Source: Caulobacter sp. SL161
GTDB taxonomy: Bacteria; Pseudomonadota; Alphaproteobacteria; Caulobacterales; Caulobacteraceae
NCBI RefSeq assembly: GCF_026672375.1
Contig: NZ_JAPPRA010000001.1
Span: 2,294,001 to 2,358,000, forward strand
Reading direction: 5' to 3'
DNA length: 64,000 nt
A model generated the notes under the pieces. That model had not been told where the DNA came from. It did not search any database and worked only from the letters and a program-made list of their open reading frames with translations. Shown here one piece after another: positions 47,543-55,474 of this stretch. Both the position numbers and the translations under genes were made by a program. The stretch's first letter is position 1. Each line of letters opens with the position of its first letter.

Positions 47543-48508
47543 ATGCGCATGACCGCCTTCGATAATCAGAGCCAGGGCCTGTCGCGTCGCGGCCTGCTGG
47601 CCGCCGGCGCCGCCGCGATGGGCGCGGGTTTAGCCGGGGCGGCGGGCGCCAGCGCCTTGCCGTTCTTCCAGCGTCGCAAGCAGCCCGTGGGCATCCAGCT
47701 CTACAGCCTGGGCCCAGATCTGGCCAAAGAGCTCGACGCGCAACTGGCGACGGTGGCCAAGATCGGCTTCAAGACGGTCGAACTGGCCGGGTATCTGGGG
47801 CGTACGCCCGCCGAACTGCGCGCGGCCTTCGACCGGCACGGCCTTGTTTGCCCCAGCGCCCACGTCTCGCCCAAGGGACCCAACGGCTTCGCCGGTGACC
47901 TCGCCAAGCTGGCGGACGAGTTGCACGTGATCGGCGCCAAGTCGGCCATCATGCCGATCTTCTACATCCCCGAGCGTATGGGCGCGGCCGACCTGCGCCA
48001 GGCGGGCGTGCAGATGACCGCCGATGAGTGGAAGTGGAACGCCGACTTCCTCAACGAGAAGGCCGCGATCCTGAAGAAGGCGGGCATTCTGGCCGGCTAT
48101 CACAACCACAATTTCGAGTTCGCGCCGCTGAAGGACGCCAAGGGCGGCGAAACCACCGGCATGGACATCCTGCTGAAGGGGACCGATCCGTCGCTGGTGA
48201 CCTTCGAGCTCGACGCCGGCTGGGTGACGGCGGCGGGCCAGGACCCGTTCGCACTGCTGAAGGCCTATCCGGGGCGCTTCACCCAGATGCACGTCAAGGA
48301 CGTCAAGCCGAGCACCAAGCCCAACTTCGAGCTGCGGCAGGATCCGACCGAGGTGGGCTCGGGCATGATCGACTGGAAGCGGCTGCTGCCGGCGGCCTAT
48401 GACGCCGGGATCCGCGGGTTCTACTACGAGCAGGAGCCCCCGTTCGCCTTCACGCGCCTGGAGGCGGCCAAGATCAGCTTCGACTACCTCGCCAAGGTGG
48501 TCGCCTGA
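47543..48508 (+). CDS. Tat-exported sugar isomerase/epimerase (TIM barrel)
   Basis: About 321 residues. A twin-arginine signal LSRRGLLAAGAAAMGAGLAG precedes a xylose-isomerase-like TIM barrel (QPVGIQLYSLGPDLAKELD; FKTVELAGYLGRTPAELRA; AGYHNHNFEFAPL with metal ligands; VTFELDAGWVTAAGQDP; TQMHVKDVKP). Start: ATG 47543 follows AGGAAAGG with an 8-base spacer. ATG 47522, which abuts the MFS stop, is the alternative and holds that ribosome site inside the gene. Export of such an enzyme is unusual for sugar isomerases and fits periplasmic handling of keto-sugars. Overlaps the next gene by one base. Confidence 0.87.
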   Translation: MRMTAFDNQSQGLSRRGLLAAGAAAMGAGLAGAAGASALPFFQRRKQPVGIQLYSLGPDLAKELDAQLATVAKIGFKTVELAGYLGRTPAELRAAFDRHGLVCPSAHVSPKGPNGFAGDLAKLADELHVIGAKSAIMPIFYIPERMGAADLRQAGVQMTADEWKWNADFLNEKAAILKKAGILAGYHNHNFEFAPLKDAKGGETTGMDILLKGTDPSLVTFELDAGWVTAAGQDPFALLKAYPGRFTQMHVKDVKPSTKPNFELRQDPTEVGSGMIDWKRLLPAAYDAGIRGFYYEQEPPFAFTRLEAAKISFDYLAKVVA

Positions 48509-49638
48509 TGACGCTCCCGATGGCCATGGTCGGCGGCGGTCCGGGCTCGTTCATCGGGCCGGTGCACCGGATGGCCGCAGAGCTGGACGGCCGCATCCGG
48601 TTGGTGGCGGGCGTGTTCAGCCGGGACCCCGCCAAGAGCGCCCAGGCGGCGGCCGCCTGGGGCGTGGCGCCCGACCGGGTCTATCCGGACCACCACACGA
48701 TGTTCGCGGCCGAGCGGGCGCGCCCCGACGGCGTTCAACTCGTCTCGGTGGTGACGCCGAACCACCTGCATTTCGACGTCTCCGCGTCGGCGCTGAAGGC
48801 CGGGCTGCATGTGATCAGCGACAAGCCCGCAACGCTGAACCTCGCCGAGGCGCAAAGCCTGGCCGAGATCGTCGCCGCCTCGGGCAAGCAGTACGGCCTG
48901 ACCTACACCTATACCGGCTATCCGATGGTGCGCGAGGCGCGCGAGATCGTGGCGCGCGGCGATCTGGGCGCGGTGCGCAAGGTCGTTGTCGAGTACTCGC
49001 AAGGCTGGCTGTCGACACCGCTGGAGCGCGACGCCGGCAACAAGCAGGCCAGCTGGCGGGCCGATCCAAAACAATCGGGCGTCGGCGGCTGTATCGGCGA
49101 CATCGGCGTCCATGCCTTCAACATCGCCGAGTTCATCACGGGGCGGCGGGTCGAGAGACTGTGCGCGGATGTCGCGACGGTCGTGCCGGGTCGCGATCTC
49201 GACGACGACTGCAACGTCTTGCTTCGGTTCGAGGGCGGGGCGCGCGGCGTGCTGATCGCCTCGCAGATCTCGGCCGGCGCCCGCAACGGCCTGACGATCA
49301 GCGTCTATGGCGAGACGGGCGGCCTGACCTGGTCGCACGAGGACCCCAACGTCTTGACGCTGGATTGGCTGGAGGGCCCGAGCCATGTGCTGCACGCGGG
49401 CTCGGGCTATCTTGGCCCAGCGGCGCGGGCGGTGACGCGCCTGCCGACCGGGCATCCCGAGGGTTTCATCGAGGCTTTCGCGACGATCTACCGTGATTTC
49501 GCTGACGCCATCGAAGGTCGTGACGGCGGCCTCGTGCCTGACATCAGCGAGGGCGTGCGCGGCATGGCCTTTGTCGAGCGCGCCGTTGCGGCCAGCCGCG
49601 ACGATGCGGGCTGGGTGTCGCTCCAGGGAGAAAGCTGA
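48508..49638 (+). CDS. Gfo/Idh/MocA-family oxidoreductase
   Basis: A 376-residue NAD(P)-dependent dehydrogenase. The N-terminal Rossmann fold ([20 protein letters not shown]) is followed by the EKP-type motif [16 protein letters not shown] and a substrate domain with [20 protein letters not shown] (catalytic Asp/His). No signal peptide, so it is cytoplasmic. In 3-keto-glucoside pathways, enzymes of this family reduce 3-keto-glucose to glucose, and that is the likely role here. Overlaps both neighbours by one base, so tightly coupled. Confidence 0.9.
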   Translation: MTLPMAMVGGGPGSFIGPVHRMAAELDGRIRLVAGVFSRDPAKSAQAAAAWGVAPDRVYPDHHTMFAAERARPDGVQLVSVVTPNHLHFDVSASALKAGLHVISDKPATLNLAEAQSLAEIVAASGKQYGLTYTYTGYPMVREAREIVARGDLGAVRKVVVEYSQGWLSTPLERDAGNKQASWRADPKQSGVGGCIGDIGVHAFNIAEFITGRRVERLCADVATVVPGRDLDDDCNVLLRFEGGARGVLIASQISAGARNGLTISVYGETGGLTWSHEDPNVLTLDWLEGPSHVLHAGSGYLGPAARAVTRLPTGHPEGFIEAFATIYRDFADAIEGRDGGLVPDISEGVRGMAFVERAVAASRDDAGWVSLQGES

Positions 49639-50693
49639 TGAAGACGCTCAAGGGGCCTGCCATCTTCCTGGCCCAGTTCATCGGCGACACGCCCCCGTTC
49701 GACAAGCTCGAGACCATGGCCGCCTGGGTGTCGAGCCTCGGCTATGTTGGGGTGCAGATGCCGACGGGGGGCGCGGACTCGTTCTTCGATCTGGCCCTGG
49801 CCGCCGAGAGCCAGACCTATTGCGATGACATCGCCGGGCTGCTGGCCGAGTACGGCCTGGAGATCACCGAGCTGTCGACGCACCTGCAGGGACAGCTGGT
49901 CGCTGTTCACCCGGCCTATGACGAGCTGTTCGACGGCTTTGCGCCGCCGGAACTGCGGGGCAAGCCAAAAGAGCGGCAAGCCTGGGCGGTCGAGCAGGTG
50001 AAGGCCGCAGCGGTCGCCAGTCGGCGCCTGGGGCTGAAGGCGCACGCGACCTTCTCGGGCTCCCTGGCCTGGCCCTATCTCTATCCGTGGCCCCAGCGGC
50101 CGGCAGGCCTGATCGAGGAGGCGTTCGCCGAACTGGGGCGTCGCTGGAAGCCGATCCTGGACGTCTTCGACGAGAACGGCGTCGACGCGGCCTACGAGAT
50201 CCATCCGGGCGAAGACCTGCACGACGGCGCGACGTTCGAGCGCTTCCTCGATGAGGTGGGCGGCCACCCTCGGGCCAATATCCTCTACGATCCCAGTCAC
50301 TTCGTGCTGCAGCAGCTGGACTATCTGGCCTACATCGACCGCTACCACGAGCGGATCAAGGCGTTCCACGTCAAGGACGCCGAGTTCCGGCCGTCCGCGC
50401 GCTCAGGCGTCTATGGCGGCTATCAGGGCTGGGTCGACCGGCCAGGGCGCTTCCGCTCGCTGGGCGACGGCCAGGTCGACTTCAAGGCGATCTTTTCAAA
50501 GCTGGCGCAGTACGACTATGACGGCTGGGCGGTGCTGGAATGGGAGTGCGCCCTCAAGCATCCCGAGCAGGGCGCCGCCGAGGGCGCGCCGTTCATCCGG
50601 GACCATATCATTCGGGTGACGGACAAGGCGTTCGACGATTTCGCGAGCGCGGGTTCGGACGCCGGACGTAACCGAAGGCTTCTTGGCCTATAG
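49638..50693 (+). CDS. Sugar phosphate isomerase/epimerase-like TIM-barrel protein
   Basis: A 351-residue AP-endonuclease-2/xylose-isomerase-type barrel: MAAWVSSLGYVGVQMPTGG, LEITELSTHLQGQLVAVHP, DAAYEIHPGEDLHDGATFERFL with a metal-ligand Glu and His, ILYDPSHFVLQQLDYLAYID, and IKAFHVKDAEFRPS. No signal peptide, so cytoplasmic, unlike the related protein encoded at 47543-48508. Likely interconverts a keto-sugar after import. Its start overlaps the Gfo/Idh/MocA stop; cytochrome c follows after 29 bases. Confidence 0.9.
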   Translation: MKTLKGPAIFLAQFIGDTPPFDKLETMAAWVSSLGYVGVQMPTGGADSFFDLALAAESQTYCDDIAGLLAEYGLEITELSTHLQGQLVAVHPAYDELFDGFAPPELRGKPKERQAWAVEQVKAAAVASRRLGLKAHATFSGSLAWPYLYPWPQRPAGLIEEAFAELGRRWKPILDVFDENGVDAAYEIHPGEDLHDGATFERFLDEVGGHPRANILYDPSHFVLQQLDYLAYIDRYHERIKAFHVKDAEFRPSARSGVYGGYQGWVDRPGRFRSLGDGQVDFKAIFSKLAQYDYDGWAVLEWECALKHPEQGAAEGAPFIRDHIIRVTDKAFDDFASAGSDAGRNRRLLGL

Positions 50694-50722
50694 TCGAAGC
50701 TGAGTTCTGACGGAGTTGGTTG

Positions 50723-51082
50723 ATGAAGGTTCGGCTTACCCTCGCAGCGGTGTTCGTAGGTTTGGCGTCCAGCGCGGTCGCTGCGCCGTCGGGACAGCAG
50801 CTGTTCGAGCAGCGCTGCGGGATGTGCCATGCGGTGCAGGCCGCGCCGGGCAAGATGGGACCGCCCTTGGCGGGCGTGGTTGGTCGCAAGGCTGCGAGTG
50901 TCCCGGGCTACGCCTACAGCGCGGCCCTCAAGAACTCGGGCATCACCTGGACCGCTGACAAGCTCGACGCCTACTCGAAGGCTCCGACCAAGGTCGTGCC
51001 GGGCACCAAGATGCTGCTGGGCGCGCCCAATGACGCCGAGCGCGCGGCGGTGATCGCCTATCTGTCCAGCGTCAAGAAGTAG
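50723..51082 (+). CDS. Class I cytochrome c
   Basis: A 119-residue periplasmic monohaem cytochrome c. Signal peptide MKVRLTLAAVFVGLASSAVA; haem site CGMCH at residues 32-36; axial Met expected in PGTKMLLG. The rest is a typical small cytochrome (GPPLAGVVGRKAASVPGYAYS). A TTG at 50720 just before the ATG is not needed. It is the natural electron acceptor for the GMC glucoside dehydrogenase encoded at 52083, as in known glucoside 3-dehydrogenase systems; a cytochrome gene accompanies the Caulobacter lac genes too. Confidence 0.92.
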   Translation: MKVRLTLAAVFVGLASSAVAAPSGQQLFEQRCGMCHAVQAAPGKMGPPLAGVVGRKAASVPGYAYSAALKNSGITWTADKLDAYSKAPTKVVPGTKMLLGAPNDAERAAVIAYLSSVKK

Positions 51083-51085
51083 GCC

Positions 51086-51904
51086 TCAGCGCGGGGTCAG
51101 TTCCTGGATCTCGATGTCCTTGAACTCGATCGGAGCGCCCTCGCTCTGCAGGGCGATGTAGCCGCCAGTGACGGGCTGTGCGCCGCGCACCAGGATGTAG
51201 GGCTTGGCCCCGCCCGCGACGGTGTCGTCCGGGTCCAGCGCCGCGCCCGCATAGCGGTGGACGATCACCCCGTTGATCTTCTGGGTGATTTCGCCGCTGG
51301 GCAGCACCTCGAGCTCGGCCCGCACCCAGGTTCCGTTGGGAATGGTCGGGCCGTTGGCCGGCGGCGTGCAGTGCTCTTTGACCTTGGCGCCGTCGATCGT
51401 GATGGTGATCCCGGGCGTACAGACCGCGCCGGTCGGGCGGGGCTTGTCGCCATCCTTGCCCAGAAGCTGGAACTCGATCGAGACCGGGAAGGGCTGATCG
51501 ACCGTCATGCTGTCGGCGGTCTGGCTGTGGAACATGATCCCGCTGTTGCCGCGCGCCCAGCCGGGGGTGTCGAGCGGCAAGCCCTCGGTTAGGAAGCGGT
51601 AGGTGAGCCGCAGGCGGTAGGCGTTGAACGAGGTATTGTAGAACAGATGGCCGAACTGGTTGTCGAATTTGTCGTAGCCGGCATAGGAGACCCGGATCAC
51701 GCCCTGATCGGCGACGAAGGTCTGACGGTAGTTATCGCCGACCGGATGCCTGGCGACCTTCGCGGTCCAGCCGTTCAAAGTCTCGCCGTCGAAAAGCGAG
51801 CGCCACGGTCCAGCCCGGACCTCTTCGGCGTGAGATGCGCCGGCCAAGCCGAGCGCGAGCCCTGTTACGAGCCCAAAGCTGGCCCAGTCCCGTGACGGCT
51901 TCAT
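51086..51904 (-). CDS. Second exported DUF1080 protein (3-keto-glycoside hydrolase family)
   Basis: A 272-residue DUF1080 protein with a signal peptide (FGLVTGLALGLAGASHA) and domain landmarks WRSLFDGETLNGWTAKV, FGHLFYNTSFNAYRLRLTYRF, GWARGNSGIMFHSQTADSM and IEFKDIEIQELTPR. Larger than and clearly different from the DUF1080 protein at 44314-45099, so likely of different specificity. ATG 51904 gives the better signal peptide; 51931 would add nine residues. Divergent from the GMC gene, with a 178-base shared promoter region. Confidence 0.87.
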   Translation of the reverse strand: MKPSRDWASFGLVTGLALGLAGASHAEEVRAGPWRSLFDGETLNGWTAKVARHPVGDNYRQTFVADQGVIRVSYAGYDKFDNQFGHLFYNTSFNAYRLRLTYRFLTEGLPLDTPGWARGNSGIMFHSQTADSMTVDQPFPVSIEFQLLGKDGDKPRPTGAVCTPGITITIDGAKVKEHCTPPANGPTIPNGTWVRAELEVLPSGEITQKINGVIVHRYAGAALDPDDTVAGGAKPYILVRGAQPVTGGYIALQSEGAPIEFKDIEIQELTPR

Positions 51905-51961
51905 CCAGACCACGGCGCGTCTCCCCCGCATCGTATCACCTCGGTCGAACCGCCGAGCTTT

Positions 51962-51974
51962 GTTGCAATGTAAC
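51962..51974. promoter_or_regulatory. Short palindrome in the DUF1080/GMC divergent promoter region
   Basis: GTTGCAATGTAAC, an odd-centred imperfect palindrome (5 of 6 pairs) that contains, inverted, the TTACATTG half-site also found at 46212-46219. A possible second target of the cluster's LacI regulator. The support is short shared sequence only. Confidence 0.25.
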
Positions 51975-52082
51975 CCATTTCATGGAAGCCTCCAGGCAAG
52001 AATGACGAGGTCGCCGGGGTTGGTGTCGTGTTGCGTGAAGCATCTCGATGCGGTCCGTTGAGCGACTGCGAAGGGAGCGAAC

Positions 52083-53822
52083 ATGGCCAACCTGAATGGC
52101 CGCGCGCGTCGTAAGAACACCTACGACGCCATCGTGGTGGGCAGTGGCATTACCGGTGGCATCGCGGCCAAGGAATTGACCGAGAAGGGGTTGAAGGTCC
52201 TTGTGCTCGAGCGGGGACCCATGGTGCGTCACCTTGACGACTATCCCACGGCGATGCTGGACCCGTGGCAATCAAAGTATCCGCAGGGCAAGCTCCCAGA
52301 GGCCGAGCTGAGCGCGCACTACAAGGTGCAGCGGCGCACCGGCTACACGATGACGGAGCACACCCAGCACTTCTTTGTGCGGGATGACGAGCACCCCTAC
52401 ACCGAGGAGAACCGCTTCGACTGGATCCGGGGCTATCATGTCGGCGGCCGCTCGCTGACCTGGGGGCGGCAGAGCTATCGCCACAGCCCGATCGATTTCG
52501 AGGCCAACGCTCGCGAAGGGATCGCGGTCGACTGGCCGATCCGCTACGAGGATCTCGCGCCCTGGTACGAGCATGTCGAGCGCTTCATCGGCGTCTCCGG
52601 GCAGGCCGAGGGCCTGCCGCATTTTCCGGACGGCCACTACCAGCCGCCGATGGAACTGAACTGCGTTGAGAAGGCCTTCAAGGCGCGGTCCGAGGCGCGT
52701 TTCCCCGAGCGGCGCGTCACGATCGGGCGCACGGCGCACCTGACCGATCCTACCGAGGAGCAGCTCGCGCTGGGGCGCACCAAGTGCCAGTACCGCAACC
52801 TTTGTATTCGAGGCTGTCCGTTCGGCGCCTATTACAGCTCCAATTCCGGCGGGCTGATCGCGGCCGAGCGGACGGGCAATCTGGTGATCCGTCCCAACTC
52901 TATCGTCACCGAGCTGATCCATGACGAGCGCAAGGGGCGGGCCAGCGGCGTGCGCATCCTCGACGCGCAGACGCTCAAGGACGAGGAATTCCACGCCGAT
53001 GTGATCTTCCTCTGCGCCTCGGCGCTGAGCTCGGCCTGGATCATGATGAACTCGACCAGTTCGCGATTCCCGAACGGCTTCGGCAACGCCAGCGACCAGC
53101 TGGGTCGCAACATCATGGACCACCATCTGGGCGTGGGCGCCTCGGGCCAGGCGCCGGAATTCGCGGACATGTACTTCTCGGGGCGCCGGCCGAACGGTAT
53201 CTACGTGCCGCGCTTCCGCAATCTGGGCGACGACGCCACCAAGCGCTCGGACTATCTGCGGGGCTTCGGCTATCAGGGCGGCGCCGGGCGCGCGACCTGG
53301 GAGCGTGATCAGGGCCAGGGCGGGCGCGGTTTCGGCGCGGCGCGCAAGGCTGCGCTCAGCCAGCCCGGGCCCTGGACCATGGGCCTGAGCGGCTTTGGCG
53401 AAATGCTGCCGTACGCCGATAATCGAGCCACGCTGAACCACGATGTGAAGGACAAGTTCGGCCTGCCGACGCTGACGCTGAACGTCACCATGCGCGATAA
53501 CGAAATGGCGATGCGCCGCGACATGCAGGCCGCCGCCGCCGAGATGCTCGAGGCCGCAGGCTTCAAGAACGTGCGCGGCCACGACAGAGGCTTCGCCCCC
53601 GGCCTTGGCATCCACGAGATGGGCACGGCGCGTATGGGGCGCGATCCCAAGACCTCGGTGCTGAACGCGCATAATCAGGTCCACGAGTGCAAGAACGTCT
53701 ACGTCACCGACGGGGCGGCGATGACCTCGGCGTCATGCGTGAACCCGTCCTTGACCTATATGGCCTTGACGGCCCGCGCCGCTGACCACGCGGTGCGCGC
53801 CCGTAAGCGGGGAGAGCTGTGA
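52083..53822 (+). CDS. lacA: GMC oxidoreductase, glucoside 3-dehydrogenase catalytic subunit (LacA-like)
   Basis: A 579-residue FAD enzyme. Dinucleotide motif VVGSGITGGIAAKEL (residues 18-32) and GMC C-terminal HEMGTARMGRDPKTSV. Cys235, Cys241 and Cys245 (TKCQYRNLCIRGCPFGAY) have the C-x5-C-x3-C spacing that carries a 3Fe-4S cluster in bacterial FAD glucose dehydrogenases. There is no signal peptide of its own; the small subunit downstream carries a Tat signal and would co-export it. In C. crescentus the homologous lacA-lacB genes were shown to be required for growth on lactose, through 3-oxidation. Gene name assigned by this resemblance. Overlaps the next gene. Confidence 0.85.
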   Translation: MANLNGRARRKNTYDAIVVGSGITGGIAAKELTEKGLKVLVLERGPMVRHLDDYPTAMLDPWQSKYPQGKLPEAELSAHYKVQRRTGYTMTEHTQHFFVRDDEHPYTEENRFDWIRGYHVGGRSLTWGRQSYRHSPIDFEANAREGIAVDWPIRYEDLAPWYEHVERFIGVSGQAEGLPHFPDGHYQPPMELNCVEKAFKARSEARFPERRVTIGRTAHLTDPTEEQLALGRTKCQYRNLCIRGCPFGAYYSSNSGGLIAAERTGNLVIRPNSIVTELIHDERKGRASGVRILDAQTLKDEEFHADVIFLCASALSSAWIMMNSTSSRFPNGFGNASDQLGRNIMDHHLGVGASGQAPEFADMYFSGRRPNGIYVPRFRNLGDDATKRSDYLRGFGYQGGAGRATWERDQGQGGRGFGAARKAALSQPGPWTMGLSGFGEMLPYADNRATLNHDVKDKFGLPTLTLNVTMRDNEMAMRRDMQAAAAEMLEAAGFKNVRGHDRGFAPGLGIHEMGTARMGRDPKTSVLNAHNQVHECKNVYVTDGAAMTSASCVNPSLTYMALTARAADHAVRARKRGEL

Positions 53823-54370
53823 TGCTGAACCGACGTGACGCCCTTCGCGGCTTGGCCCTGACGGTCGGGGCCGCCGCCACCGGGTGGGCAGGTAGCGCCG
53901 CAGCGACAACGGCGCTGAGCTGGACGCCGACCGCGCTCACTCCCCATCAGGCCCGGATTCTCGACGTCGTGGCCGAGCTGATCATCCCCGCCACCGACAC
54001 GCCGGGCGCTCGGGAGGCGGGCGTGCCGCAGTTCATCGACCGCGCGATGGCCAACTACTGTGAAAAGTGGGAGATCGATCAACTGACGGCCGGGTTCGCC
54101 CGCATGGACGCCGACGCCGAGGCCGCCCACGGCAAGCTGTTCGTGGCGCTGTCGCCTGAACAGCAGGTCGCGCTTCTCAATGTCTATGACCGCGAGACCG
54201 CCACCTCGACTCGCGGACACTTCTTCCCTTTGCTCGAAGACTACGTCACCGTCGGCTACTTCACATCGGAGCCGGGCGCGACCCTGGCGCTGAAATACGA
54301 TCCCGTGCCCGGAGCGTATAACGGTTGTGTGCCGCTGGCGGAGATCGGCAGGGGGTGGGCTACGCGCTAG
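53822..54370 (+). CDS. lacB: Gluconate 2-dehydrogenase subunit 3-family protein, Tat-exported (LacB-like)
   Basis: A 182-residue small subunit. The twin-arginine leader NRRDALRGLALTVGAAATGWAG is followed by ALTPHQARILDVVAELIIPATDTPGAREAGV, the core of the family. The C-terminal FFPLLEDYVTVGYFTSEPGA is also conserved. It serves as chaperone and export escort for the FAD subunit. ATG 53822 overlaps the GMC stop (TGATG); GTG 53819 is an alternative that adds one residue. With the cytochrome at 50723 this completes a three-component periplasmic dehydrogenase. Confidence 0.88.
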   Translation: MLNRRDALRGLALTVGAAATGWAGSAAATTALSWTPTALTPHQARILDVVAELIIPATDTPGAREAGVPQFIDRAMANYCEKWEIDQLTAGFARMDADAEAAHGKLFVALSPEQQVALLNVYDRETATSTRGHFFPLLEDYVTVGYFTSEPGATLALKYDPVPGAYNGCVPLAEIGRGWATR

Positions 54371-54448
54371 TCTGGGCTCGGGCTGGGTCTATCGCGTCGC
54401 CGCGCCGTAATTCTGGCGGCTTCTCCTTGATCCTGTCAGCGTCTAGCC

Positions 54449-54500
54449 TAGAGCCCCACCCGTCAAAACGGAGTCGTTTTGACGGGCTAACGAGGCTCTA
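54449..54500. repeat. Composite inverted repeat with TAGAGC ends
   Basis: Inner perfect 11-bp stem CCCGTCAAAAC (54459-54469)/GTTTTGACGGG (54476-54486) with a 6-base loop, enclosed by TAGAGCC (54449-54455)/GGCTCTA (54494-54500). Sits 79 bases after the lacB-like stop; it may also end transcription. Ends like those of the next element but with a different interior. Confidence 0.7.
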
Positions 54501-54511
54501 GGTCAAACTCT

Positions 54512-54562
54512 TAGAGCGTGACTGGCGCCTAAACCGGTTCCCACTTTTGGCGTCAAGCTCTA
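54512..54562. repeat. 51-bp inverted-repeat element, copy 1
   Basis: Begins TAGAGCGTGACTGGCGCC and ends GCGTCAAGCTCTA, with AAACCGGTTCCCACTTT in the middle. It matches the reverse complement of 55053-55103 at 46 of 51 positions. The two copies lie in opposite orientation either side of the DUF2147 gene. This AGAGCGTG...CACGCTCT type resembles dispersed intergenic repeats of Caulobacter and relatives. Confidence 0.8.
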
Positions 54563-54599
54563 GTGGCGAGTAGTCTAGGTGACCCTGGAAAGGACCGCG

Positions 54600-55055
54600 A
54601 TGATCCGGAAGTTGTGCTCGGCGTCCATCGTCGCCGTCTTGGTGAGCGCCGCGGCGCCGGCTCTGGCGGCGGACACCGCGACGCCGCAGTCCAGTGACGT
54701 CTTTGGTGTTTGGCGCAATCCCAAGGGCAGCGTCCATATCGAGATCAAGCCCTGCGGGCCGGAGACCTGCGGCTATGTGGTCTGGGCGAACGCCGAGGCC
54801 CAGGCCGACGCCAAGAAGGGCAGCAATCGAGGTCTCGTCGGCATGCAATTGCTGCGCGATTTCTCGTCCTCGGGCGCCAACGAGTGGAAGGGCAAGGTCT
54901 TCGTGCCGGACCTGAACATGACGTTCTCAGGTCAGGTGCGCCTGCTTAGTCGCGCCTCTTTGCGCGCCAAGGGCTGCCTCTTGCCGAACTTCCTGTGCAA
55001 GTCGCAGGTCTGGACTCGGGTCGAGACGGCCGCCTTCACCGGGCGCGCGCTGTAG
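54600..55055 (+). CDS. DUF2147-family exported protein
   Basis: A 151-residue protein with a signal peptide (SIVAVLVSAAAPALAAD) and the DUF2147 domain: DVFGVWRNPKGSVHIEIKPCGPETC (two Cys), GYVVWANAEA, and a later Cys pair in LRAKGCLLPNFLCKS. ATG 54600 follows GAAAGGA; a GTG upstream at 54579 adds seven residues. Family proteins are periplasmic and of unknown role. The gene is enclosed by two inverted 51-bp elements, and its TAG stop forms the first three bases of the right-hand one. Confidence 0.85.
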   Translation: MIRKLCSASIVAVLVSAAAPALAADTATPQSSDVFGVWRNPKGSVHIEIKPCGPETCGYVVWANAEAQADAKKGSNRGLVGMQLLRDFSSSGANEWKGKVFVPDLNMTFSGQVRLLSRASLRAKGCLLPNFLCKSQVWTRVETAAFTGRAL

Positions 55056-55103
55056 AGCGTGACGCCGAAAGTGGGAACCGGTTTCGGCGCGAGCCACGCT
55101 CTA
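55053..55103. repeat. 51-bp inverted-repeat element, copy 2
   Basis: Reverse complement of copy 1 (54512-54562) with five differences: TAGAGCGTGACGCCGAAAGT ... ends CACGCTCTA. Its first three bases are the stop codon of the DUF2147 gene. Strongly self-complementary at its ends and likely to form a hairpin in RNA. Confidence 0.8.
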
Positions 55104-55142
55104 AGCGTTTGATTGAGAGCCCCGCGCGCCCGGAGACCGCGA

Positions 55143-55472
55143 TCAGGCCTCGAGGGAGATCAGGGCGAACAGGGCGCCTTCGGTGTTCGAAAGCCGCCAA
55201 CCGCGATGGTCGAAAACCGCGCCCGAGCGGAAGTCCGCCGTAGTGGCGGCGCGTAGTCGGGCTAGGGCGTCTGGGCTGCGTCCGCGTGGGAACAGCTTGG
55301 CCGCAAGGGCCTTGGCCGTCGCGCCGGGATTGTTCTTGAGCCAAGCCGCGCCGATGCGGCGCACTGCCTGTGGGTCAAGATCAGGCGGAAGCGCGGCGGG
55401 TGTGGCGCTGGCGAGAGAGGGGGCTGCGGCCAGGGTGACCAGCGCAGCCAGGAGATCGCGACGGGTGCTCAT
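55143..55472 (-). CDS. Small Tat-type exported protein, partner of the downstream-strand GMC enzyme
   Basis: A 109-residue protein starting MSTRRDLLAALVTLAAAPSLASA, an RR-type leader. The mature part (DLDPQAVRRIGAAWLKNNPG; GRSPDALARLRAATTADFRSG) matches no family I can name with certainty. Its ATG is 2 bases after the stop of the GMC gene, the same arrangement as the lacA-lacB pair, so it probably plays the small-subunit/export-escort part for the second GMC dehydrogenase. A longer frame reaching 55730 is read-through into the GMC gene. Confidence 0.75.
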   Translation of the reverse strand: MSTRRDLLAALVTLAAAPSLASATPAALPPDLDPQAVRRIGAAWLKNNPGATAKALAAKLFPRGRSPDALARLRAATTADFRSGAVFDHRGWRLSNTEGALFALISLEA

Positions 55473-55474
55473 GA

